Shown: positions 1-6,168 of the stretch, one piece after another | Layout of the letters: every line of letters begins with the position of its first letter | Position numbering within the stretch: the first letter of the stretch is position 1 | DNA from: UBA7378 sp049611805 | GTDB lineage: Bacteria; Pseudomonadota; Alphaproteobacteria; RS24 | Direction: 5' to 3' | Assembly: GCA_049611805.1 (NCBI GenBank) | Contig: JBMZAX010000018.1 | Location: 1-36,613, forward strand | Length of the DNA: 36,613 bases | Position numbers and translations under genes: made by a program | The notes under the pieces: generated by a model | What the model saw: only the letters and a program-made list of their open reading frames with translations | Database searches by the model: none | What the model was told of the DNA's origin: nothing

Positions 1-46
1 TGGTAGGTCCCAGGCGGCTGCCGGTTTGAAACGGAAAATTTGAGCT

Positions 47-1018
47 TTAAGCCTCGGACAAAAGCTTCTCGGTCGCATCCCATAATTTGTCGGCCGCGCC
101 CGCATCTACCGCCCAGCCGCGCACGCCGGCCATGCCGGCATCGTCATCGGCCACCAAAGCGGCAATATCGCAGTCTTCGCAATAGACCCCGCCCTTGCCC
201 GCAAGCTTCGGGCTGGTGGCGCACCACAGTGATGTTGTGGCCCCTTGCGTGGGGGTTTTGAAAAGCGCTGCGGCGCGTTCGGAAGGCTTGCCGGTTTCAT
301 CCGTCCAGCCCAGCGCGGCCATTTCCTCATTGGGCAGGTGGCGTTGCAGCGGTGTGAAAATGCCGCCCGGATGCACACCGAACGCTTCAATGCCGCGCGC
401 GTTCATGCGCGCATTCACACCGACGGCAAAAAGCGCCTGGGCGGTTTTCGACTGGCCGTAAGCCGTCCATTTCTCATAAGGGTTGCGGGTGAAATGCATA
501 TCGTCAAACCGCATGCCGGACATGCGGTGCGCGATTGATGACAGCGTGACCAGCCGCGCGCCGTCAGAATTTGCCATCAAATCCATCAGCCCCAGTCCAA
601 GCACGAAATGGCCGACATGATTGACCCCGAACTGCCATTCCCAGCCTTGCGCGGTGCGCTGTTCGGGGCATGCCATAACGCCGGCATTGGCAATCAGAAT
701 GTCGAGGCTGTCATGGGCACCGGCAAAATCGCTTGCAAAACGGGAAACCGATTTCACATCCGACAGATCCATTCCGCTGACCTGCGCGGCGGGCAAAATA
801 TCCGCGAGCGTTTCGCGCGCGCGGGCCACATCGCGGGCCGGCACATGCACATGCGCGCCCGCGCCTGCCAATGCGCGCACGGTTTCCAGACCAATGCCGC
901 TATAGCCGCCGGTCACGATGGCGGTTTTCCCGCCAAGGTCAATGCCTGCAAGAATGTCGGCCGGTTCCGACTTGGCGTGAAATCCGCTCTCAATCGGTTT
1001 TTGATGTTCGGCTGCCAT
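47..1018 (-). CDS. Short-chain dehydrogenase/reductase (SDR)
   Basis: A 323-residue NAD(P)-dependent oxidoreductase, probably cytoplasmic. The Rossmann glycine motif TGGYSGIG is at residues 36-43, NAG at 111-113, catalytic serines near 160-161 and the YxxxK pair as Y187-GQS-K191, so all catalytic landmarks are present. The N-terminal extension of about 30 residues and the overall length fit the retinol-dehydrogenase/WW-oxidoreductase-like SDRs rather than the 250-residue classical type. The ATG is preceded by a strong AGGGGGAGA ribosome site. It follows the epoxide-hydrolase-like gene on the same strand with a short gap and could be cotranscribed. The substrate cannot be read from the sequence. 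Confidence 0.9.
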   Translation of the reverse strand: MAAEHQKPIESGFHAKSEPADILAGIDLGGKTAIVTGGYSGIGLETVRALAGAGAHVHVPARDVARARETLADILPAAQVSGMDLSDVKSVSRFASDFAGAHDSLDILIANAGVMACPEQRTAQGWEWQFGVNHVGHFVLGLGLMDLMANSDGARLVTLSSIAHRMSGMRFDDMHFTRNPYEKWTAYGQSKTAQALFAVGVNARMNARGIEAFGVHPGGIFTPLQRHLPNEEMAALGWTDETGKPSERAAALFKTPTQGATTSLWCATSPKLAGKGGVYCEDCDIAALVADDDAGMAGVRGWAVDAGAADKLWDATEKLLSEA

Positions 1019-1046
1019 GGTTTCTCCCCCTAATTTTTGGCCTATT

Positions 1047-1913
1047 TTAGCTGTGTCGGGCCAGCCAGTCAGTCAGCAAATCATTAATGGTTTCGGGCGC
1101 TTCCTGATGCAGAAAATGCCCGACCTCCGGAATTTCGCGAAGCTCCAGACCGGCCGGAAAATCCTCCGCCCGCGTGGTGAGTTGAAAAAAATCCGCGCCA
1201 ATGCACCCGTCTTTGCTTCCCGAGAGTGCCAGCGTCGGCACCGGCACCTTAAAGCCCGGATCGGGCAAATTGTTTGAACTGCTGGTTGCGCGCGCCGAGC
1301 GGTAATAGCCCAGCGCGGCTTTCTTGACGCCGGGCCGCTTCAGCGTTTCGATCACCGGGCCAATATCTTCTTGGGTAAAGGCCCAGCCCGGACTCCAGTC
1401 GCGCCACAATTTGTGAATGAAAGCATAATTATTGAAACCGACCACAAAATCCGACAGGCCGCGCAACTGGAAAAACGACATATACCAGGACCGGCGCATT
1501 TGCCGGCGGTTGCGGCGAATTTCCTCACCGAACCGGCCCGGATGCGGCACAGCCATGGTCGTCAGGCTCAAAAAGCGGTCGGGAAAGGCGGTGCCGGCCA
1601 TATAGGTGATGGCGGCCCCCCAATCATGGCCGACCAAATGGGCTTTTTCGACGCCCAGATGATCCATGAGCGCAATGACATCCGTGGTCATGGCGGGGAT
1701 GGGATAATGCCCGTCGGCGGTTTGCGAAGACGGTTCATATCCGCGCAGGCAGGGCGCAACAACGCGGAAACCTGCGGCGGCCAGCGCCGGCATTTGATGG
1801 CGAAATGAATGCAGACAATCGGGAAACCCGTGCAGGCAGATTACAAGCGGCCCCTCGCCCAGACCCACGGCGCTGAAGTGGAACCCTTCATTTGAAAAAC
1901 TTAATTCTTCCAT
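1047..1913 (-). CDS. Alpha/beta hydrolase, epoxide-hydrolase-like
   Basis: A 288-residue alpha/beta-hydrolase. HGFPD at residues 28-32 gives the oxyanion region and GHDWGA at 95-100 holds the nucleophile D97; a late GHF supplies the catalytic His. An Asp nucleophile followed by Trp is typical of soluble epoxide hydrolases and dehalogenases. HGFPD, rather than the HGNPTW of dehalogenases, favours an epoxide hydrolase or a related ester/lactone hydrolase. I chose the ATG at 1913 because the protein then begins directly at the first strand of the fold and has a GGCGAG-like ribosome site. Upstream in-frame starts (TTG at 1949, ATG at 1943) have no ribosome site. It lies between the DUF5367-like gene and the SDR on the same strand. 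Confidence 0.85.
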   Translation of the reverse strand: MEELSFSNEGFHFSAVGLGEGPLVICLHGFPDCLHSFRHQMPALAAAGFRVVAPCLRGYEPSSQTADGHYPIPAMTTDVIALMDHLGVEKAHLVGHDWGAAITYMAGTAFPDRFLSLTTMAVPHPGRFGEEIRRNRRQMRRSWYMSFFQLRGLSDFVVGFNNYAFIHKLWRDWSPGWAFTQEDIGPVIETLKRPGVKKAALGYYRSARATSSSNNLPDPGFKVPVPTLALSGSKDGCIGADFFQLTTRAEDFPAGLELREIPEVGHFLHQEAPETINDLLTDWLARHS

Positions 1914-2016
1914 GGCGATATTCTCGCCGTTAAAGCCCCGCATTGACAAGCGCGAAAATGCGTGTCACCCGGATAAATCGACAGGCAACGCGTTTCCCAA
2001 ATCTGCCGTTTGTGTC

Positions 2017-2412
2017 TTAAGCCGCTGACAATTGCCGGCGCGAGATAATAACCGCCGAAGCCAGCAACCAGCACACGCCCCACAGCAGCCAGGCGGATCC
2101 GTAAGGTACGGGGCTTGCGGCCATTGAATATATTTGCGGAGCCCAGACCAGCGCCAGACCGTCCAGCAACAAAGCGGCGGCCGTTCCGACGCACAGGCCG
2201 GTGCACAGGGTTTGCGCGGTCAGTTTTGCCAGTTTCTGCGCGATCAGAACCGAAACATAACTGACCGGCGCGGTAACAGCATATAAAATGGCAAGGTTCT
2301 GGTCCGGTGCGCCGAACAGCATGGCTTCGTAATAGCGAATAAAAAGCGCTGCTGCGAACCAGACAACAACGCCGATAGTGGTCATAGAGATGTAGTTGTA
2401 TTGGGTCATCAT
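2017..2412 (-). CDS. Small four-helix membrane protein, possibly DUF5367-like
   Basis: A hypothetical inner-membrane protein of about 130 residues with four hydrophobic helices, short loops and a positively charged C-terminus (SRRQLSAA). No catalytic motif is visible. The start is set by an excellent GGAGGT site at 2419-2424, six bases from the ATG at 2412; an adjacent ATG at 2409 is equally possible. The longer open frame to 2454 lacks a ribosome site. The first-helix pattern VVWFAAALFIRYY followed by a second helix resembles DUF5367 membrane proteins from memory, but this is tentative. It lies on the same strand just downstream of the RRF-like gene. Confidence 0.75.
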   Translation of the reverse strand: MMTQYNYISMTTIGVVVWFAAALFIRYYEAMLFGAPDQNLAILYAVTAPVSYVSVLIAQKLAKLTAQTLCTGLCVGTAAALLLDGLALVWAPQIYSMAASPVPYGSAWLLWGVCWLLASAVIISRRQLSAA

Positions 2413-2483
2413 TATTATACCTCCAATACAATCAATATCGGCTTGTTCGCCCATATTGTCAAAATAGCCGATTTTCTGCCGTT

Positions 2484-3200
2484 TTAGACGACGATATGCT
2501 TCACCGTGCCGATTTGGCGGGACAAAATAATATCATCTTCATTTGTCACCTTGAATTGGTGGCGCAACACATCTTTCTGTTTTGCCCAGAAGATGAGTTT
2601 GCCGAGCCGGACATAATGAATGATGATTTCCTCAATTTCCTTATTGGCAATTGCGGCATCGGGCCCGGCAATATATTCGCGTTCCATCCCGGCTTTAAGT
2701 TGCTGATTGGTCTGGCTTTTGACACCCATAATATTCTTGTGGAACTGCTTGTATTTCTGCTCCAGAAAGTCGGACAACTCAAATTTGCGCTCAATATCCA
2801 TTTTGGGCAGGGTAACGACGACGAGCTGTTCTTCTTTGTGCTCTTTGAGTTTTTTGAACCCTTTTTCGTCTTTCAAATATTTCAACACGGCGGCGCGCAC
2901 CTCTTCATCCAGCGAGCGCACGAAAATATTTTCTGCCGTACACTGCACCGTCACAAGGTCTGAGGCGCGCCGTTGCTTGCCTTTGATTATGAACCTCGCA
3001 TTTTTCAGAATATTCAGGTTTTCTTCGCTGGCACCGGCATCTTTGATTTCTTTCAGAAAAACCATGAACCGGTCGCGCACGCGCGCTTCAAACGCATCGC
3101 TATAGCTCGTCAATTCTTTTTCGGTTTCGAAAAGAAATGGTTTGATTTGTTCTTCAATGTCGACGGTTTCTTCACCGTCTTCAACTTCGGCTTCACTCAT
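2484..3200 (-). CDS. Uncharacterised protein with ribosome-recycling-factor-like domain order
   Basis: A 238-residue charged, soluble protein that matches no family I know by strong motif. Its element order parallels ribosome recycling factor (RRF): an N-terminal helix (about 25-65); a beta-rich stretch with ARFIIKG and LVTVQCTAENIFVRSLD; a short helix; the strand QLVVVTLP; then two long helices starting MDIERKFEL and EIEEIIIHYV. RRF has the same order, including the characteristic (L/I)PPLTEERR-EL step that LPKMDIERKFEL echoes. It differs from housekeeping RRF (about 185 residues) by an acidic N-terminal tail, a roughly 35-residue C-terminal extension, and loss of the conserved Arg pair (KSQTN in place of RRDAN). 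The ATG has an AGGGGG site. Expression is clear; function is inference. Confidence 0.8.
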   Translation of the reverse strand: MSEAEVEDGEETVDIEEQIKPFLFETEKELTSYSDAFEARVRDRFMVFLKEIKDAGASEENLNILKNARFIIKGKQRRASDLVTVQCTAENIFVRSLDEEVRAAVLKYLKDEKGFKKLKEHKEEQLVVVTLPKMDIERKFELSDFLEQKYKQFHKNIMGVKSQTNQQLKAGMEREYIAGPDAAIANKEIEEIIIHYVRLGKLIFWAKQKDVLRHQFKVTNEDDIILSRQIGTVKHIVV

Positions 3201-3413
3201 AACACATTACCCCCTGAACGCAGCGCCACCCGAAGACCGGCGGCGCGAACTCCGCCAAATAAACATTACAACAATAGCATTTTTTGGGATTTGGAAAAAC
3301 CTCTTCGCGGCCCGCAATGGGTCAATAATACGTGCGAGATGGGGTATTTTCAGCGGAAACACTTGAGTTTTCGCGTCTCTGCGGCGGTTTCTTTTTTACC
3401 CCACTTGCCGTCA
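3201..3413. other. Intergenic spacer between globin-like and RRF-like genes
   Basis: About 213 bases without a plausible gene. The minus strand near 3205-3215 carries the AGGGGG ribosome site of the RRF-like gene. I see no convincing -35/-10 pair, no hairpin followed by a T-run on the minus strand, and no clear repeat. It probably holds the RRF-like gene's own promoter, since the spacing is too wide for a tight operon with the globin-like gene. Confidence 0.5.
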
Positions 3414-3824
3414 TCAAAGGCGGGCGGCTTTGAAATCTGCCAGCATTTGCGTCCAGGCCTCGAAATGGGCAGGCGTCCAAATTTGCGCGCATGCGGCAGC
3501 GATCACGTCGCGGGTTATCTCAAAAAACACATCGAAATCAGCCTCAATGCCGTAGGGAATATGGCTCATGCGCGCACCGATAATGCGATTGGCGGCCGCG
3601 TCGCGGTCGGACAGATAGGTGGTGATAATCTCCAGCGTCGTGCGCATCATATTGGCCCGCAAACCCTCATCACTATCGAGCAGAAACAGCCCTTCATAAG
3701 CCGCATCATGGGCATAAAGCGCCTCATAAACGGGCCTATAAGGGTCGCCCTGATGCTCGGCAAAATGTTCCAGGCTTTGCGTGATGAGGTCTGTCATAAG
3801 CTCTTTGGTCGGAATTTGCGTCAT
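3414..3824 (-). CDS. Globin-like haem protein
   Basis: A 136-residue protein with an all-helical pattern and globin landmarks. The segment MSHIPYGIEADFDVF at residues 86-100 aligns with the F8 proximal His region of bacterial single-domain globins and flavohaemoglobins (KHxxYGVxxEHYPVV), making H88 the likely haem ligand. A following helix and WTPAHFEAW (116-124) match the W-x-P...AW segment of the globin H-helix region. An aromatic-rich LFLLD is near the CD corner. No reductase domain is attached. The start at 3824 is a choice: it has no clear ribosome site, and an ATG at 3794 preceded by AAAGAG is an alternative. It is divergent from bacterioferritin across an Irr-type box, which suits a haem or iron role. 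The family call is from pattern only. Confidence 0.65.
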   Translation of the reverse strand: MTQIPTKELMTDLITQSLEHFAEHQGDPYRPVYEALYAHDAAYEGLFLLDSDEGLRANMMRTTLEIITTYLSDRDAAANRIIGARMSHIPYGIEADFDVFFEITRDVIAAACAQIWTPAHFEAWTQMLADFKAARL

Positions 3825-3899
3825 GATGGGGGAGTTTAGCCGCAAAAACGCGCGCAAGTTAAGCCCGCCCAAGTTGATAATGAGATGCAAACGCAGTTT

Positions 3900-3916
3900 T
3901 GTAGAATTATTCTAAA
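3900..3916. promoter_or_regulatory. Irr-type iron control element (ICE box)
   Basis: The 17 bases TGTAGAATTATTCTAAA match the ICE consensus TTTAGAA-N3-TTCTAAA at 13 of 14 specified positions. Irr, the haem-responsive Fur-family regulator of Rhizobiales and Rhodobacterales, binds this element. It lies 88 bases before the bfr start and 76 bases before the globin-like start, so it could act on both. Confidence 0.75.
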
Positions 3917-3921
3917 AAACC

Positions 3922-3950
3922 TTGATTTTGGCAGATAATCATTAGATAAG
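3922..3950 (+). promoter_or_regulatory. Candidate bfr promoter
   Basis: TTGATT at 3922-3927 and GATAAG at 3945-3950 are separated by 17 bases. The ICE box lies just upstream of the -35. A partial Fur-like core AGATAATCATT (3933-3943) falls in the spacer. Sigma-70-like matches this weak are common by chance; position supports it. Confidence 0.4.
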
Positions 3951-4004
3951 AGGGAGAGGGCGTCATTGGCCCCAAAAGGCCCGATTATTTTTATGGAGGT
4001 TGCG

Positions 4005-4490
4005 ATGAAAGGCAATCCTGAAGTCATTAAACACCTGAATATAATACTGAAAAACGAGTTGACCGCGATCAACCAGTATTTTCTGCATGCGCGCATGTTG
4101 CGCGATTGGGGCTTTGAGGCGCTGGGCGAGAAGGTGTATCAGGAAAGCCTTGGCGAAATGCACCACGCCGATTACATCATCAACCGCGTTTTAATGCTTG
4201 AGGGGCTGCCCAATTTGCAGGATCTCGGCTCTTTGAAAATCGGGCAAAATGTGCCGGAAATGTTCGAGGCGGATCTGTCGGTTGAAATGCTCAACCAGTC
4301 ATGCCTGAAAGAGGCCATTGCGCTGTGCGAAGCCGAAGCCGATTTCGTCACCCGCGATATTTTCATGAAAATTCTCGACGACACGGAAGAGCATATTGAC
4401 TGGCTGGAAACCCAGCAGGGTCTGGTTGAAAAAACCGGTCTGCAAAACTATTTGCAGGAACAAATCGGCAAATCCGAGGGCGAGGGCTGA
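4005..4490 (+). CDS. bfr: Bacterioferritin
   Basis: A 161-residue haem-binding ferritin that forms a 24-subunit cytoplasmic shell, oxidises Fe(II) and stores the iron mineral. The start MKGNPEVIKHLN is the family's standard N-terminus and has a perfect GGAGGT at 3995-4000; in-frame upstream codons are therefore not used. Ferroxidase ligands are all visible: the Glu of KNELTAINQYF, the Glu and His of GEMHHAD, the Glu of CEAEADF, and the Glu and His of TEEHIDWLE. The haem-ligand Met is in GEMHHAD (Met52 of E. coli). The gene faces bfd, which encodes the partner that reduces and releases stored iron, and sits downstream of an ICE box. Confidence 0.97.
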   Translation: MKGNPEVIKHLNIILKNELTAINQYFLHARMLRDWGFEALGEKVYQESLGEMHHADYIINRVLMLEGLPNLQDLGSLKIGQNVPEMFEADLSVEMLNQSCLKEAIALCEAEADFVTRDIFMKILDDTEEHIDWLETQQGLVEKTGLQNYLQEQIGKSEGEG

Positions 4491-4500
4491 GGCGCGAAAC

Positions 4501-4534
4501 CTATTCGCCGGGGCTCGATCTATTCGCCGGGGCT
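4501..4534. repeat. Direct repeat overlapping bfd stop
   Basis: The 15-base unit CTATTCGCCGGGGCT occurs at 4501-4515 and 4520-4534, separated by CGAT (period 19). The copy at 4520-4534 supplies the bfd stop and last codons (SPGE); the other duplicates stop and tail just outside the gene. Confidence 0.9.
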
Positions 4535-4708
4535 AAGAACAGCTTCGCCCGTCGCCCTATCCAGCATATTCAACATGGTTTCCATGCAGCGCCCGCATTG
4601 GGGTTGCGTGCCGCAGGCTTTGTACACGTCTTGAGGCGCGCGACAGCCTTTTTCAATGGCACGGGTCACTTGTGTGTCGGTCAGCGCGTTGCAAATGCAA
4701 ATATACAT
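4520..4708 (-). CDS. bfd: Bacterioferritin-associated ferredoxin (2Fe-2S)
   Basis: A 62-residue BFD-like [2Fe-2S] protein. The cluster ligands are the C-x-C in MYICICNAL and the C-x2-C in QCGRCMETML, with the spacing of the Bfd fold. It passes electrons to the bacterioferritin haem so that Fe(III) can be reduced and released. It is convergent with bfr with only a short gap. A Fur-like box lies 26 bases before the ATG, consistent with induction in iron starvation, opposite to the storage protein. The stop codon lies inside one copy of a 15-base direct repeat. Confidence 0.95.
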   Translation of the reverse strand: MYICICNALTDTQVTRAIEKGCRAPQDVYKACGTQPQCGRCMETMLNMLDRATGEAVLSPGE

Positions 4709-4733
4709 GGCTAAATCTCATCGCTCCCCAATT

Positions 4734-4752
4734 GCGAATGATTATCACTAAC
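4734..4752 (-). promoter_or_regulatory. Fur-like box upstream of bfd
   Basis: Read on the minus strand, GTTAGTGATAATCATTCGC matches the 19-base Fur consensus GATAATGATAATCATTATC at 15 positions, including the uninterrupted core TGATAATCATT. It sits in the bfd promoter region and also upstream of the divergent SDR gene. Confidence 0.65.
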
Positions 4753-4922
4753 ATAGGAAAATATGCCTCGCAAGCAAAATTCCTCCCTTCAAAAATCTGT
4801 CTGTCGGCGTGTTCGCGGCGTTTTCGCGCCGAATTTTTATTTTTGGAGGTCCGCCAAGCTTCCTGTACCCTTGTCGCCGGATATGTAAGCAATGCACAGA
4901 AAATTTCGGGGGCAAAAATCGC

Positions 4923-5693
4923 ATGAGCAAGAAACCTGTATGTCTCATTTTGGGTGCCGGCGCCGGCATTGGCGGCAATGTCGGCAAGAAATTCGCAAAA
5001 GAGGGCTATCACACCGTGCTGGCCCGGCGCAGCGATGAAGAAGGGCTGAACAAATTGCTCGCCGACATTAATGACGCCGGCGGCAGTGCGGTCGGGCGGA
5101 TGCTCAATGCGGTGGAAGAAGATGCGATTGAAAATCTGATTGTCGACATTGAGAAAAACGAAGGCCCGATCGAGGTGGTGGTGTTTAATCTGGGCGCGCA
5201 ATTCGGCAACCGCACGCTGGAGGACACTTCTTATAAGCTGTTCGAACTGGGTTGGCGCATGACGAGCTTTGCGCTGTTTCGGGTTGCCAAAACATTGGCC
5301 CCGATTATGGAGGCGCGCGGCGGCGGCAAGATTTTGGTTACCTCGGCAACTTCCGCCATGCGCGGCAATGCCGGCCAACACGCCCATGCCGCCGCGATTG
5401 GCGGGCGGCGCTTATTGTGCCAGACGCTCAATGCCGAGCTGTCGATCAAGGGCATTCATATTTGCCATATTTATATCGATGCCATGATTGAGGCGCCCGA
5501 TACTTTGGGCAGGCTTGTTGGCGAAGAGGCCTATGCACAGCTGCTCGCAGAAAAGGCCAACGGCAAAGACGAAATGGTTATTCCGGAAAAGGTCGCCGAC
5601 ACCTATTACCACATCGCCCATCAGCATCGCTCCGCATGGACATCCGAGGTGGATATTCGCCCGTTTTCCGAGCAACCCTGGTGGAATGATTAA
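4923..5693 (+). CDS. SDR-family protein lacking the catalytic YxxxK pair
   Basis: A 256-residue Rossmann-fold SDR. The start ATG gives a normal N-terminus ending in the nucleotide motif GAGAGIGGNVG (residues 11-21). NAG is replaced by NLG (89-91), and where YxxxK is expected the sequence reads H155-AAA-I159 in HAHAAAIGGRRLL, so both catalytic residues are missing while the surrounding helix is intact. Related atypical SDRs with FAAAK at this place are known; this one lacks the Lys too. It may be a non-classical reductase or a binding protein. It is divergent from bfd, with the Fur-like box between them, and ends at a hairpin shared with the convergent thioesterase-like gene. Confidence 0.88.
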   Translation: MSKKPVCLILGAGAGIGGNVGKKFAKEGYHTVLARRSDEEGLNKLLADINDAGGSAVGRMLNAVEEDAIENLIVDIEKNEGPIEVVVFNLGAQFGNRTLEDTSYKLFELGWRMTSFALFRVAKTLAPIMEARGGGKILVTSATSAMRGNAGQHAHAAAIGGRRLLCQTLNAELSIKGIHICHIYIDAMIEAPDTLGRLVGEEAYAQLLAEKANGKDEMVIPEKVADTYYHIAHQHRSAWTSEVDIRPFSEQPWWND

Positions 5694-5716
5694 GCCGTCA
5701 GACCGACGGCTCGTTT
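5693..5716. terminator. Hairpin between convergent genes
   Basis: AGCCGTC (5693-5699), loop AGACC and GACGGCT (5705-5711) form a perfect 7-bp stem followed by CGTTT. It lies between the stops of two convergent genes and could end transcription from the plus strand; the T-run is short. Confidence 0.5.
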
Positions 5717-6164
5717 AACCGCCGAGAAAATTGCGGATGACATAATTGGTGGTCGTCCGGGCAACCAGCTTTTCGGTATCGTCTTTCAATTCGGCCAGCA
5801 GCGTGAAATCAAACCGGCCTTCCGTGTCGAGCGTTGCGTTCATCTCATCGGCTTGGGTTTGCGAAAACCGCGTCTCGGCGGTGACGGAAGAAAATGCCGG
5901 TGCCTTGAACTCGATTTTCAGATCGCGCACCACGGGTTGAAATTTTTCGGGCCTGGCGAGATGCACCATCGGCACCAGCCCGCCCAGAAATTCGCCGCCT
6001 GCGAACAAATAGGCGGCGTGCATCATTTTCAGGTGATTTTCGGTTTCCGGCCCCAGCGCCATGCGCACTTTGAAGGTCTCCCGCGCTTCCAGAATTTCAA
6101 GATGCGCGTTCCCATAAAGGCTGTAATTGGCGCGAATATCCGCCGCCATTTTTTCAAGATTCAT
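5715..6164 (-). CDS. Hotdog-fold thioesterase-like protein (DUF4442/PaaI-like)
   Basis: A 149-residue hotdog-fold protein. The core HLKMMHAAYLFAGGEFLGG corresponds to the central hotdog helix of PaaI/DUF4442 proteins, followed by the strands VRDLKIEFKAP and SSVTAETRF. These proteins hydrolyse or bind acyl-CoA or acyl-carrier thioesters. The usual catalytic Asp/Glu of the helix may be the Glu in AGGEFLGG. It starts four bases after the amidohydrolase stop and is the last gene of the long minus-strand run, ending at a hairpin. The substrate is unknown. Confidence 0.8.
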   Translation of the reverse strand: MNLEKMAADIRANYSLYGNAHLEILEARETFKVRMALGPETENHLKMMHAAYLFAGGEFLGGLVPMVHLARPEKFQPVVRDLKIEFKAPAFSSVTAETRFSQTQADEMNATLDTEGRFDFTLLAELKDDTEKLVARTTTNYVIRNFLGG

Positions 6165-6168
6165 GGGC

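Noticed and set aside
1..46. Sequence left of the first SDR gene
   Set aside because: 46 bases with no readable feature; too short to assign a terminator or neighbour gene.
3933..3943. Fur box before bfr
   Set aside because: Only the core AGATAATCATT fits; the flanks do not match the 19-base consensus, so it is kept only as a note in the promoter entry.
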